Assembly (NCBI RefSeq): GCF_004803465.1
Contig: NZ_SRSF01000012.1
Location: forward strand, 42,093-106,092
Origin: Neolewinella litorea
GTDB taxonomy: Bacteria > Bacteroidota > Bacteroidia > Chitinophagales > Saprospiraceae
Length of the DNA: 64,000 nt
Direction: 5' to 3'
Shown here: positions 18,187-27,613 of the stretch, in pieces
How positions within the stretch are numbered: the stretch's first letter is position 1
Layout of the letters: the number at the start of each line of letters is the position of its first letter
Notes under the pieces: model-generated
Databases searched by the model: none
The model's input: the letters and a program-made list of their open reading frames with translations, nothing else
What the model was told of the DNA's origin: nothing
Program-made: the position numbers and the translations under genes

Positions 18187-18957
18187 TCAAAAGGGCCAGA
18201 ATGCCTTGGCCAGCGCACCCACGATCACTAAGATAAGCAATCGGTAGGCCCAGACACCGGCCCGCGGGTGGTTGGCCGCGTGTCGGGCCGTCAGGTACCC
18301 GCCCACCGTCTGCCCGATGGCCATAAGCAGCCCGATCTCCCAGTCGATCAATCCGCGCCAGGCAAAGATAGCCACCGCTACGGCGGTATAGATCAGCACT
18401 ACGATGCCCTTGACCACATTCGCCTGGATGATCTCGTACTTGGCCACCAGTACCATCAGGGCCAGGAAAAAGATCCCCATGCCCATCTGGATGAAGCCGC
18501 CGTAGATACCAAGAGCGAAAAAGGCCGGTACGGCAATCCAGAGCGAGAGGGGTTTCTTGGCCGGTTCGGTGCGCAGCCACCGCTTGGGGTTCACCAGTAC
18601 GACCAGTAGCATCACGAACAGCAGGTAGCGGAAAATGGACCGATAAGTGGCGTTATCGACGACCAGACTCAGCCAAATGCCCACCAGCGCACCCAGGGTG
18701 GCTACCAGAATGATGCCCCACATGTCGCGGCGGTGCTGGTCGGAAAGCGACAGTCGCCCGCCCCGCTGGAAGGCCCAGGTACCGGCCGCGCTCTGGGTTA
18801 CGATGCCGACGCGGTTGGTGGCGTTGGCCACGTCGGCCGGCAGGCCGAGGACCTCCATGAGGATGGTCAGGGTGATGGCGCTTCCGTTGCCGGACAGGGT
18901 ATTGATGCCGCCGGCCAGCAGGGAGCCAACCAGGGCAATGAGGTAGTCGACGATCAA
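18187..18957 (-). CDS. TauE/SafE family sulfite exporter-like protein
   Basis: About 256 residues with eight hydrophobic helices. LVGSLLAGGINTLSGNGSAITLTILM is the TauE/SafE N-terminal motif; GIYGGFIQMGMGIFFLALM is the repeat in the second half. The family transports organosulfonate-derived anions or sulfite. There is no ATG at the right place; TTG at 18957 overlaps the TGA stop of the RDD gene as TTGA and gives the expected N-terminus. 118 bases separate it from the efflux adaptor. Confidence 0.85.
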   Translation of the reverse strand: MIVDYLIALVGSLLAGGINTLSGNGSAITLTILMEVLGLPADVANATNRVGIVTQSAAGTWAFQRGGRLSLSDQHRRDMWGIILVATLGALVGIWLSLVVDNATYRSIFRYLLFVMLLVVLVNPKRWLRTEPAKKPLSLWIAVPAFFALGIYGGFIQMGMGIFFLALMVLVAKYEIIQANVVKGIVVLIYTAVAVAIFAWRGLIDWEIGLLMAIGQTVGGYLTARHAANHPRAGVWAYRLLILVIVGALAKAFWPF

Positions 18958-19688
18958 CGGGTAAGTACGATATAGTCCAGCAAAAGGGTCTCCAGAAACT
19001 GCTCGGCGTCCGCTGCGGCTTCCTCCGGATCGATGCCCAGCAAACCGGCCAGCCGCGCTCCGGCCAGCTGTACGGCCTCCCGGTGGGCGGCGTTGCGGTA
19101 GCGGCGGTAGCGCAGGAGGCATTCCTGTACAGTGAGCATATCCGCTTCGGCAAGCCGTTGCACAGCCGGATAGCGGGCCCGGTGCTGCTCACGGTTGCGG
19201 ATGGTAAGTACGTCGGCCAGACTGAGGTCGGCGGCCGGATCATCCTGTATGACGACCGTGCGGGCCACGATGTCGCCCAGCCGCTGACTGCGCCCGCCGG
19301 TGGTGATGAACAGTAGGGCCAGCGTACCGGCGGTAAAAAGTACGTCGGGAAGCAGGAAGAGCGCCCGGGTCAGGTGGTCCGCCGGGGTGAGCTCCTCGCC
19401 GTCCAGCCGGATCACCCGCAGGTGGAGCAGGCGTTTGCCGACCGTCCGCCCGCTCCCCAGCCACTCCGAAACGAAGAAGTAGAGCACCGCCCAGAAAATC
19501 GGCCCCAGGCGAAGGGCCACCTCGCGGTTAAACCCCGAACCGAACTGCTCGGCCGTGTAGAGTACCACGAGGTAAGCTACCAATAGTACCACCGCGTCGA
19601 TCAGCCAGGCCCCGATACGGGTGCCAATGCGCGCCGTTTCGCAGTCGATGCTGACATTCTGGGTGGTATGGATGGTGACGGACGGCAT
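18954..19688 (-). CDS. RDD family membrane protein
   Basis: A 244-residue protein. The opening RIGTRIGAWLIDAVVLLVAYLVV carries the Arg and Asp of the RDD motif, and GSGRTVGKRLLHLRVIRLDGEELTPADHLTRALF is the second conserved block. Three or four membrane helices precede a C-terminal soluble region of about 90 residues, rich in Arg and Ala. Function unknown. A TAACTTTG element on the minus strand lies 12 bases before the ATG. Confidence 0.88.
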   Translation of the reverse strand: MPSVTIHTTQNVSIDCETARIGTRIGAWLIDAVVLLVAYLVVLYTAEQFGSGFNREVALRLGPIFWAVLYFFVSEWLGSGRTVGKRLLHLRVIRLDGEELTPADHLTRALFLLPDVLFTAGTLALLFITTGGRSQRLGDIVARTVVIQDDPAADLSLADVLTIRNREQHRARYPAVQRLAEADMLTVQECLLRYRRYRNAAHREAVQLAGARLAGLLGIDPEEAAADAEQFLETLLLDYIVLTR

Positions 19689-19699
19689 CTGGATGACGC

Positions 19700-19707
19700 C
19701 AAAGTTA
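19700..19707 (-). promoter_or_regulatory. -7 element TAACTTTG for the RDD gene
   Basis: Exact TAnnTTTG on the minus strand, 12 bases upstream of the ATG at 19688, implying a very short leader. Confidence 0.5.
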
Positions 19708-19800
19708 CTAAACCTTTAAAGGCATTACCGTGCTGTATACTAGCCAGGCCTCCGCGCGTACTATTTTCTGCCCGTCTTCCCGCTGCAGCCTTTCCACCCC

Positions 19801-21216
19801 ATGAGTAAGAAATCGATATACCTCATCATCGGCCTGATCGTGACGGCCATTGTAGGTCTCATCATCCTTCAGCTGCGTCTGATCCAGACCGGACTGGAAG
19901 TGAACAAGGAACGCTACGACCGAGCCATTCAGAGTGCCCTGAAGAAAGTGGCCGACGAGGTCGAGGACGACGAGGAAGATGAAATCCGCCTCACCCTGAA
20001 CAACGGCTATGCCGGCGGGGTACCCGACGGCCTCTACGGCGAACTCCTCATCGGCACCCGCTCACCAGGATTACTCAGCACCCGTTCCATCCGCATCAGC
20101 CCCAACTCTTTCCGCCTGCGCGCCCAGTTCGCCAACCGTAACCTGGATGAAAGGATCGACCGCGAGGCCATCCACCAGAAGTTGATGAAGGAACTCCGCA
20201 ACGCGGGCGTCAACGACCCCCTGGAATACGGCATCTACGATACCCGCCAGCAACGCTTCATCTCCCGCAACGGCCGGTTGCTGTCGCCGGCCGGGTCCGA
20301 TACCTCCCGCCATCAGGATCTGATGCACGGCGACTACGTCGTGAGCCTCTTCGACGAAGACGCCACGGTACCCGGTGAGATCAGGGCCTACAGCCCCGAT
20401 AAGAACAGTGTCATCTACAGTTCGCTCTACGGCAACTTCGCCGTCAGCCTGCTCTTCGTGCTCATCATCCTGGGCTGCTTCATCTATACGATCTACGTCA
20501 TCCTGATGCAGAAGAAGGTCTCGGAAATGAAGACCGACTTCATCAACAACATGACGCACGAGTTCAAAACGCCCATCGCCACCATCTCCCTGGCTACCGA
20601 CAGCATCGTCAGTCCGCGCATCAGCGGCGACCCTACGAAGGTTCAGCGCTTCGCCCGGATCATCAAACAGGAGAACAAAAGGATGAACGATCAGGTAGAA
20701 AAGGTCCTGCAGATGGCAAAACTCGATAAATCGCGCCTGAATCTTAACCTGACTGCCGTGGACCTTAACGAAGTAGTACAGAGCGCCGTGGAATATATCT
20801 GCCTTCAGGTGGAACCGCGCGGCGGCACCGTTACTACCGATCTGCGCGCCGACCCCTCCGTGGTGGAGGGCGACCTGACGCACCTTTCCAGCCTGATTAA
20901 TAACCTGCTGGATAATGCGAATAAATATTCCCCGGACGCCCCGCGCATCACCGTAACCACTACAAATGTGGCCCGCGGCGTGCAGGTAACGGTGGCCGAC
21001 CAGGGCTTAGGAATGACCCGCGAAGCACGAAAAAACATTTTCGACCGTTTTTACCGGGTACATACGGGTGATCGCCACGATGTTAAAGGGTTCGGATTGG
21101 GCCTTTCTTACGTTAAAACGATTACCGAGGTACACGGCGGAAGTATCGAGGTAAAGAGCGAGCTCGGAAAGGGCAGCAGTTTTATCGTCACCTTTCCTTA
21201 CCGACAGCCCGATTAA
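19801..21216 (+). CDS. Sensor histidine kinase
   Basis: A 471-residue transmembrane kinase. Helix 1 at residues 5-28, a periplasmic sensor of about 180 residues, helix 2 at 212-236, then the H-box FINNMTHEFKTPIATI with phospho-acceptor His253, N-box NNLLDNANKYS (Asn372), G1 DQGLGM, F-box FDRFYRV and G2 GFGLGLSYVK. All catalytic boxes are intact. It probably phosphorylates the response regulator encoded 40 bases downstream. The layout resembles Bacteroides RprX, but orthology is not shown. Confidence 0.95.
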   Translation: MSKKSIYLIIGLIVTAIVGLIILQLRLIQTGLEVNKERYDRAIQSALKKVADEVEDDEEDEIRLTLNNGYAGGVPDGLYGELLIGTRSPGLLSTRSIRISPNSFRLRAQFANRNLDERIDREAIHQKLMKELRNAGVNDPLEYGIYDTRQQRFISRNGRLLSPAGSDTSRHQDLMHGDYVVSLFDEDATVPGEIRAYSPDKNSVIYSSLYGNFAVSLLFVLIILGCFIYTIYVILMQKKVSEMKTDFINNMTHEFKTPIATISLATDSIVSPRISGDPTKVQRFARIIKQENKRMNDQVEKVLQMAKLDKSRLNLNLTAVDLNEVVQSAVEYICLQVEPRGGTVTTDLRADPSVVEGDLTHLSSLINNLLDNANKYSPDAPRITVTTTNVARGVQVTVADQGLGMTREARKNIFDRFYRVHTGDRHDVKGFGLGLSYVKTITEVHGGSIEVKSELGKGSSFIVTFPYRQPD

Positions 21217-21255
21217 AAGCATATCGATACCATTAGTATTTAAAGCACCCATGCA

Positions 21256-21993
21256 ATGAGCGATTCCAACCCCATCGAAGCCAAACTACTCCTCGTAGAG
21301 GACGACCGCAATTTTGGCGACGTACTGAGGTCTTACCTGGAAGCCCACGATTACGACGTCACCCTGGCCACCGATGGCGTAGCCGGTCTGGAAGCCTACC
21401 GCCGCGGCGAGTGGGACCTCTGCATCTTCGACGTGATGATGCCCCGCCTAAGCGGTTTCGAACTGGCCAAGAAGATCCGGGAGAACGACGCCCAGACCCC
21501 CATCATCTTCCTGACCGCCAAGGCCATGAAGGACGACGTCCTCAACGGCTTCGAACTCGGGGCCGACGATTACATCACCAAGCCCTTCAACAGCGAGGAA
21601 TTGCTGGCCCGCATCAACGTTATTCTTCGTCGCAGCCAGACGCCCACCGACCCGAAGGAGGAACAGACCGATTTCGAGTTCGGCAATTTCCACTTCAACT
21701 TCCCCCTGCGCATCCTCACCTTTACCGACGAAAACGGCCAGAAGAGCAAGGATAAACTCAGTCCCAAGGAAGCCCAGCTCCTGCGCCTGTTCGCCATCAA
21801 CAAAAACGACATCCTGAGCCGCAGCGAGGCCCTGACGAAGATCTGGGGCGAAGACAATTACTTCACGGCGCGGTCCATGGACGTATTCGTCACCAAACTG
21901 CGCAAGTACCTGAAGCCCGACTCCTCCATCGAAATCGTCAACATCCACGGTAACGGCTTTCAATTGCTGGTGCGCGACGAACAGGAAGGATAA
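21256..21993 (+). CDS. Response regulator, OmpR/PhoB family
   Basis: A 245-residue regulator. Receiver domain at 10-125: acidic pair in LLVEDD, phospho-acceptor Asp59 in CIFDVMMPRLSG, Thr in FLTAKA and Lys in YITKPF. C-terminal winged helix from about 145: LSPKEAQLLRLFAINKNDILSRSEAL and the recognition region ARSMDVFVTKLRKYL. Partner of the kinase just upstream; target genes unknown. Confidence 0.96.
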   Translation: MSDSNPIEAKLLLVEDDRNFGDVLRSYLEAHDYDVTLATDGVAGLEAYRRGEWDLCIFDVMMPRLSGFELAKKIRENDAQTPIIFLTAKAMKDDVLNGFELGADDYITKPFNSEELLARINVILRRSQTPTDPKEEQTDFEFGNFHFNFPLRILTFTDENGQKSKDKLSPKEAQLLRLFAINKNDILSRSEALTKIWGEDNYFTARSMDVFVTKLRKYLKPDSSIEIVNIHGNGFQLLVRDEQEG

Positions 21994-22037
21994 ATACCCT
22001 TCGCGACTGTTAAAGCATTAATATCAGATACCCTCAG

Positions 22038-22190
22038 GTGACAAACTGTTGTTTTGTCACGGTATGAGAACAACTCGTGGGGTTATTGCCTCCGACAGAT
22101 AATGGGCGACGTTCCGGCGACGTTCTATCAACTAGTTTTTGGGATTATAATTTTATCGGCCGAAGCCTCCGCGCTTCGGCTTTTTTTATT
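22038..22190 (+). ncRNA. Possible small RNA or structured 3' UTR ending in a terminator
   Basis: The gap between the response regulator and dacB holds a hairpin (GTGACAAA 22038-22045 with TTTGTCAC 22053-22060), an adjacent duplicated GGCGACGTTC (22105-22114 and 22116-22125), and a strong intrinsic terminator. No promoter is evident; it could equally be the end of the two-component mRNA. Confidence 0.35.
22159..22187 (+). terminator. Rho-independent terminator
   Basis: GCCGAAGC (22159-22166), loop CTCCGC, GCTTCGGC (22173-22180) and seven Ts. It ends transcription from the kinase/regulator side before dacB. Confidence 0.9.
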
Positions 22191-22201
22191 GTTCCAAGAC
22201 C

Positions 22202-23548
22202 ATGCGCTTTCTTTTTCTCTGTTCATTTTCGGCTTTTCTCACGGTTGCCTCCGCCCAGGACATCAGTCCCCGGCTCTTGACCTCCACTTTGGACAACCTG
22301 ATCCGGTGGAACTCCTCTTTTTCGGAAGGACATACCGGTTTTTCCCTCGCCGACCTCGACACCGGCGAGCCGATCTACGGCTACAACTCCGAGCGCTACT
22401 TCGTGCCCGCCAGCAACGTCAAGTTGCTCACCTACTACGTAGCCCAACGCGAACTGTCCGACGCGGCACCGGCCCTGTACTACCACGATGGCGGCGGCGA
22501 CACGACCGACATATGGGGCACCGGCTATCCCCTGCTCCTGCACCCTTCTTTCTACACATATGATACCCTGCGGGGTTGGCTGGCCGACCGGTCGGGTACC
22601 CTGATCTATAACCTCCCGGCAGCGGAAGAGGTACCGCGCTACGGAGCCGGCTGGAGCTGGGACGACTACAACTACGGCTACGTCTACGAACGATCTTCCC
22701 TGCCGGTATACGGCAACCGGCTGTTCCTCGATTACCGCGGTCCCGACACCGGTGATACCACCACCGGGCTGTTCGGCTCCCCGCCCGGCGTAGCCGCCGG
22801 CCTGATCCAGAATGCCGCCCAGCCCCGGGCGATCTCCCGTCGCGAAGGCAGTAACCAGTTCACCGTCGGTTACAATTTTTACCACCCCGGCAATTTTCCC
22901 CTGGAACGCCCCCTGAGCGTTTCGCCGCCCTTCGTAGTGGGCCAACTCCGGGAGGCTTTCCCCCACCTCGACGTACAGCTCGGTACCGCCCCCCGCCCCC
23001 CCCGGAGCGAACTGCGGCAAGTCAGCGTAACCCTGCCCGACACCCTGTACAGAAAGATGCTGCAGGGCAGCGATAACTTCCTCGCCGAACAGCTGATCCT
23101 GCTCGCCGCAACCCACCGCTACGGCTGGCCCGACGAGGAGACCTTTTTTGAGTACGTCACGGATACCCTCTTCGTAGCTATGCAACTGGGGGATGTCCGC
23201 TTCGCCGACGGCAGCGGACTAAGTCGCTACAACCTTGTCAAACCGCGCCAGCTTACCCAGCTCCTTACAGCGCTGGACCGGGCCGTGGGCCGCGACCGCC
23301 TCCGCGAACTGCTGCCCGCCGGGGGCGTGAACGGCACGCTCGAACGTCGCTTCACCAATCGACCCGAAACCTTCGTCTGGGCCAAAACCGGAACCCTCAG
23401 CGGGGTAACCTGCGTAAGCGGTCTGGTCCGCTGCCGCTCCGGTCGCTGGCTGGCCTTCAGCTTCCTGCACAATAACGTGATGGGGCGCACCTCCGATTAC
23501 TACCGGGAGATGGAGAACACCCTGGGCTGGGTATACGACAACCTCTGA
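22202..23548 (+). CDS. dacB: D-alanyl-D-alanine carboxypeptidase/endopeptidase, PBP4 family (S13)
   Basis: A 448-residue exported penicillin-binding protein that trims or cuts peptidoglycan cross-links. Signal peptide 1-18 (cleavage after VASA). The three active-site motifs are present: SNVK (Ser71, Lys74), SDN in GSDNFLAEQ, and KTG in WAKTGTLSG. GVNGTLERRF is also typical. The start lies 15 bases after the T-run of the terminator, so a separate promoter must lie within that terminator region or readthrough occurs. Confidence 0.92.
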   Translation: MRFLFLCSFSAFLTVASAQDISPRLLTSTLDNLIRWNSSFSEGHTGFSLADLDTGEPIYGYNSERYFVPASNVKLLTYYVAQRELSDAAPALYYHDGGGDTTDIWGTGYPLLLHPSFYTYDTLRGWLADRSGTLIYNLPAAEEVPRYGAGWSWDDYNYGYVYERSSLPVYGNRLFLDYRGPDTGDTTTGLFGSPPGVAAGLIQNAAQPRAISRREGSNQFTVGYNFYHPGNFPLERPLSVSPPFVVGQLREAFPHLDVQLGTAPRPPRSELRQVSVTLPDTLYRKMLQGSDNFLAEQLILLAATHRYGWPDEETFFEYVTDTLFVAMQLGDVRFADGSGLSRYNLVKPRQLTQLLTALDRAVGRDRLRELLPAGGVNGTLERRFTNRPETFVWAKTGTLSGVTCVSGLVRCRSGRWLAFSFLHNNVMGRTSDYYREMENTLGWVYDNL

Positions 23549-23602
23549 ACCCCCGGCCGCGACTGCATTTATCCGCATCTTTGCGGCCCAAAATCGTACC
23601 CC

Positions 23603-25465
23603 ATGGTATACCTCGAACTCGAACGGGTCTCTAAGATCTACGGCGAAAAAGTACTCTTCGACCAGGTCGACCTGCAGGTCGCGCAAAACACCAAAGTAGC
23701 CCTGGTGGCCAAGAACGGCACCGGCAAGTCGACCCTCCTGCGCGTAGCCGCCGGCATCGACCAGCCCGAGGGCGTCGGCTCCAGCGTCTACGTGCACAAG
23801 GAGGCCCGCATGGCCTACCTGCCCCAGGAACCCGACTTCGGCGCAAATGCCACGGTGATGGACGCCGTTTTCGACAGCGACAGTGAGCTGGTGCGCGCGG
23901 TACGCGATTACGAATCCGCCCTCTACCGCACGGACCATCCCCAGCTTCTGCAGGATGCCCTGGCCACCATGGACCGTCTGCAGGCCTGGGACATCGAGGC
24001 CCGCATCAAGGAGGTACTGAGCAAATTGAATATTCACGACGTCAACCAGCGCGTGGATACCCTCTCCGGTGGCCAGCGCAAGCGGGTAGCCTTGGCCAAG
24101 CTCATCATCGACGAACCCGACCTGATCATCCTTGATGAGCCGACCAACCACCTTGACCTGGACATGATCGAATGGCTGGAAGAGTGGCTGCAGTCGCCCA
24201 ACCTCACCCTGCTTATGGTCACGCACGACCGCTACTTCCTGGAGCGGGTCTGCAACCGCATCATTGAACTCGAAGGTGGCAACATCTATCACTATACGGG
24301 CAACTATTCCGACTTCCTGGACAAGAAAGCCACTCGCGAGGAAACCGAATCGGCCGAACTGGACAAGGACCGCAAGCGCATGAAGCAGGAGCTCGAATGG
24401 GTGCGGCGCATGCCCAGCGGCCGCGGTACCAAGGCGAAAAGCCGCCTGAGCGCCTTCAGTGAGCTTAAAAACAAGGTCGGCAGCTTCCGCAAGGAAGAAG
24501 AACTCACGCTGGAGATCAAGGGACAGCGCCTCGGAAGCAAGATCCTGGAGGCCCACAACATCAGCAAATCCTACGGCGACAACCAACTGGTCAAGGGCTT
24601 TAGCTACAAATTCCAGAAAGGGGAGCGCGTAGGCATCGTCGGCCGCAACGGGGCCGGCAAATCCACCCTCCTGCACATGCTGACCAAAGAACTTGAGCCG
24701 GACACCGGTAAGGTGGTCCACGGCTCCAACACCCACTTCGGCTACTACACCCAGGAAGGCATCAACCTGGCCCAAGACATGAGGGTGATCGACGTGGTGC
24801 GGGAAATCGCCGAGTACATCCCCCTGGAAAAGGGGCTGAAGCTCACCGCCCGCGGTCTCCTGGAACGCTTCATGTTCAACAGCAAGCAGCAGCAGGTCTA
24901 CGTGAGTCAACTCAGCGGCGGAGAACGCCGCCGCCTGTACCTGCTCACCATCCTGATGAAGAACCCCAACTTCCTCATCCTGGACGAACCGACGAACGAC
25001 CTCGACATCATGACGCTGAACGTGCTGGAAGATTTCCTTCTGGACTTCCCCGGCTGCGTACTCATAGTAAGTCACGATCGCTTCTTCCTCGACAAGCTGG
25101 CCCACCACCTCTTCATCTTCGAAGGAGAAGGACGGATCCGCGACTGGAACGGACTCTACACCGAATACCGCGAGCAGCTGCGGTTGGAGAACCAACAGGC
25201 CCCGGCCGCTCCGAAGACCGCGGCACCCGCGGCCGCGCCCACCACTCCCGAAACCCCCATCAGTCACGAACAGCGCAAGGCCATCCGCCGGGTGGAGGGG
25301 CAGATCGGGAAACTGGAAGCCCGCAAGACCGCCATCAACGCCCAGTTCAACAATATGGATGGCCTGACGCCGGAAAAGATCGCCGACCTGGGCCGCGAAC
25401 TGGCCGAGATCAACGAAATGATCGAGGAAAAGGAACTGGAATGGATGGAACTCGTGGGCGAATAA
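23603..25465 (+). CDS. ABC-F family ATPase (Uup-like)
   Basis: A 620-residue soluble protein with two ABC cassettes. Cassette 1: Walker A AKNGTGKST, signature LSGGQRKR, Walker B LIILDEPTNHLD. Cassette 2: GRNGAGKST, LSGGERRR, FLILDEPTNDLD. The linker between cassettes (about 245-300) is helical and basic, and residues 545-620 form a Uup-type coiled coil after a Pro/Ala-rich hinge. There are no membrane segments; such proteins act on the ribosome or on DNA intermediates. A CATCTTTG promoter-like element lies 30 bases upstream of the ATG. Confidence 0.93.
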   Translation: MVYLELERVSKIYGEKVLFDQVDLQVAQNTKVALVAKNGTGKSTLLRVAAGIDQPEGVGSSVYVHKEARMAYLPQEPDFGANATVMDAVFDSDSELVRAVRDYESALYRTDHPQLLQDALATMDRLQAWDIEARIKEVLSKLNIHDVNQRVDTLSGGQRKRVALAKLIIDEPDLIILDEPTNHLDLDMIEWLEEWLQSPNLTLLMVTHDRYFLERVCNRIIELEGGNIYHYTGNYSDFLDKKATREETESAELDKDRKRMKQELEWVRRMPSGRGTKAKSRLSAFSELKNKVGSFRKEEELTLEIKGQRLGSKILEAHNISKSYGDNQLVKGFSYKFQKGERVGIVGRNGAGKSTLLHMLTKELEPDTGKVVHGSNTHFGYYTQEGINLAQDMRVIDVVREIAEYIPLEKGLKLTARGLLERFMFNSKQQQVYVSQLSGGERRRLYLLTILMKNPNFLILDEPTNDLDIMTLNVLEDFLLDFPGCVLIVSHDRFFLDKLAHHLFIFEGEGRIRDWNGLYTEYREQLRLENQQAPAAPKTAAPAAAPTTPETPISHEQRKAIRRVEGQIGKLEARKTAINAQFNNMDGLTPEKIADLGRELAEINEMIEEKELEWMELVGE

Positions 25466-25926
25466 GGCCCGGAGGTTTTCCACACGTCAAATTGACACCC
25501 CCGTAACCGGTCTGTCCATCAGCCGATTACAATGGTGGGTTTTCCCCACCCCAACGGTGGAAAACCGTGCAGAAAGGGGTAGTTATCCACAGCATAGGAG
25601 AAAAGTCCGCCTTTTTCGGCCAGTTATCCACATTTCCACAGCTTTCCACATTCGTTTTGCACCGACTTTTCACCGGGCGGTCCGCGTAATCCCCAGCGCA
25701 GTGTCATAAAAGTTATCGACGCCGCGCCCCTTTCCCTAAATGTGGACAAACGGTGAATCCCTTTGATAGTCGGCTTGTTAGGGTGTGTACTACCGGTGGA
25801 GAATGCCGGCCCGGGGGTGGAATCCGGATTATCCAAACTTCCGCCGCCCTCTTTCTCCCGCTTTCCACACCCCTAATAACGATGAAGGGATTTAAATTTT
25901 TTTAAAGGTTTATAACTATTAAGAGC
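25466..25926. other. Candidate chromosomal replication origin (oriC)
   Basis: A 460-bp gene-free stretch. DnaA boxes: perfect TTATCCACA at 25583-25591 and 25624-25632; one-mismatch boxes TTTTCCACA 25476-25484, TTGTCCACA (minus) 25741-25749 and TTATCCAAA 25829-25837; weaker TTTCCACA boxes at 25632-25640, 25642-25650 and 25861-25869. It ends in an AT-rich tract (25889-25925), unusual for this GC-rich DNA and suitable as an unwinding element. More box-like sites continue into ctaA (26490, 26825, 26837, 26997). dnaA itself is not adjacent, which is common in Bacteroidota. Confidence 0.65.
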
Positions 25927-27045
25927 ATGGGAAAATCGCTGCGCAGCTACCCCCGGTCCGTCAAAATCTGGCTGCTCGTGGGGCTCGTGATGATCGTCGG
26001 GCAGATCGTGATCGGCGGCATCACCCGCCTGACCGAATCGGGGCTCTCGATTACGGAGTGGGAGGTGCTCAGCGGCGCCGTACCGCCCCTGAACGCCGCC
26101 GACTGGCAGGTGGAGTTCGAGAAGTACCAGCAGTCGCCCCAGTACGCCCAGATCTTCGCCGACATCACCCTCGCCGACTTCAAGTTCATTTACTTCTGGG
26201 AGTGGTTCCACCGGCAGTGGGCGCGGACGATGGGCTTGGTCTTCGCCGTCGGCTTCGTCATTTTCTGGCGGCGCGGCTACCTCGACCCGCCCCTGATGCG
26301 CCGTTTGGGCGTCGTGGTGCTCCTCGCCGCGCTGGCCGCCAGCTTCGGCTGGATCATGGTCGCCAGCGGGCTCATCGACCGCCCGTGGGTCAATGCGTAC
26401 AAGCTCACGCTACACCTCGCGCTGGGCATCACGCTGTTCTCCTACCTGCTTTGGGTGACGCTGAAAGTCATTCGCCCGCGGATCTCCGGTTTTCCACATT
26501 CCGGCGTGGAAAGTTGGCGTTGGGCCCTGAATGGAGTCCTCGCGGTCCAGCTGCTGCTCGGCGGCGTGATGAGTGGCGCGCGGGCGGCGCTGCCCTACCC
26601 TACCTGGCCGGACATGAACGGCCGCTTCATTCCGCCGGTGCTCCTGGATGCCGGAGCCTGGACGGTGGAAAACCTCGTCCGCTACGAGTCGAGCCTCTTC
26701 CAGCCGGCGCTCTTTCAGCTGCTGCACCGCATGACGGCTTACTCACTGATAGTCATTGCGTTATACTTCGTTTATCGCTGCTACAAGCGCATCTCCGATA
26801 CCCGCCTGCAGCGGGCCAATACCCTGTTGATAAGCCTGTTGATAACTCAGGCCATACTGGGGATTGCCACGGTGGTGAACAGCGTCGGGCAGGTACCCGT
26901 AGGCCTCGGCGTGGCCCACCAGTTCACCGCCATTGCGGTCGTGGCGCTGGTGGTATACATCAACTATCTGTTCCAGCCGGGGCGCCCTTTGCACCCTGTG
27001 GAGAAAGTGGTGGAAAACAATCGACAAAAAAATTTGGCGGTTTAA
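25927..27045 (+). CDS. ctaA: Heme A synthase (COX15/CtaA family)
   Basis: A 372-residue membrane protein with about eight helices that oxidises heme O to heme A for aa3-type cytochrome oxidase. Markers are GGITRLTESGLSITEW, the first heme-ligand His in FWEWFHRQWARTMG, LTLHLALG, the central GGVMSGARAALPYPTWPDMNG, LLHRMTAYS and GVAHQFTAIA. Full length. No other oxidase genes are nearby. The coding sequence is itself rich in DnaA-box-like words. Confidence 0.94.
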   Translation: MGKSLRSYPRSVKIWLLVGLVMIVGQIVIGGITRLTESGLSITEWEVLSGAVPPLNAADWQVEFEKYQQSPQYAQIFADITLADFKFIYFWEWFHRQWARTMGLVFAVGFVIFWRRGYLDPPLMRRLGVVVLLAALAASFGWIMVASGLIDRPWVNAYKLTLHLALGITLFSYLLWVTLKVIRPRISGFPHSGVESWRWALNGVLAVQLLLGGVMSGARAALPYPTWPDMNGRFIPPVLLDAGAWTVENLVRYESSLFQPALFQLLHRMTAYSLIVIALYFVYRCYKRISDTRLQRANTLLISLLITQAILGIATVVNSVGQVPVGLGVAHQFTAIAVVALVVYINYLFQPGRPLHPVEKVVENNRQKNLAV

Positions 27046-27425
27046 TCCGGCCGCGATTGATGCTCCGTCCAGCCCTCCCGGCGCCGTCCGAGATACTGGG
27101 CGGTGAGGAAGATGGCAAGCAGGAAATGCAGCAGCGCGGCCCGGGAATCGGGGTTGTAGACCGTCTGGACGAGGATCATCAAATAATGATAGAGGCTCAG
27201 GCTCAGCGTCACCAGCAGGAAGGTCGGAGTATCGGTGCGGCGGAAGAAGGCCCAGGCGCTCAGTCCGGACAGGTACAGGGCGGAGAGCCCGTACATTTTC
27301 ATCAGCAGTTCGAAACTCGGCCCTTCGGAAGTGCCGAAACCGGGCACCAGGTCCCCGGCCTCGGGATAGAACAGAAAGAGAAAGGCAACGACGGCCTCGA
27401 TCAGCGTGTGCAGTAACAGGATCAT
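27042..27425 (-). CDS. Small integral membrane protein, unknown function
   Basis: 127 residues from ATG 27425 (an upstream ATG at 27440 is also in frame). Four hydrophobic stretches: TLIEAVVAFLFLFYP, YGLSALYLSGLSAWAFF, FLLVTLSLSLYHYLMILV and LLHFLLAIFLTAQYL. I do not recognise the family. It overlaps the convergent ctaA stop by four bases. Confidence 0.65.
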   Translation of the reverse strand: MILLLHTLIEAVVAFLFLFYPEAGDLVPGFGTSEGPSFELLMKMYGLSALYLSGLSAWAFFRRTDTPTFLLVTLSLSLYHYLMILVQTVYNPDSRAALLHFLLAIFLTAQYLGRRREGWTEHQSRPD

Positions 27426-27613
27426 ACCCTTACAACACATTTTGCCGTCGGGGTTGCCGGGTCACCCTTGCTTGTCGGGACTCCGCTAAAAAATAAATCG
27501 CCCAATTTTATTTTGGGTTTCAGGATAATTACTCCTGTTTTTATCGCGTTATTGTGGGTGGATAATGTTATTGACGTGCGTACCCTTTGGTGCCCAAATT
27601 ATTTTACCCCGTA

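Noticed and set aside
22054..22563. 169-codon plus-strand frame before dacB
   Set aside because: Runs across a strong terminator and then through dacB in the wrong frame.
23219..25483. 754-codon minus-strand open frame
   Set aside because: Antisense shadow of dacB and the ABC-F gene.
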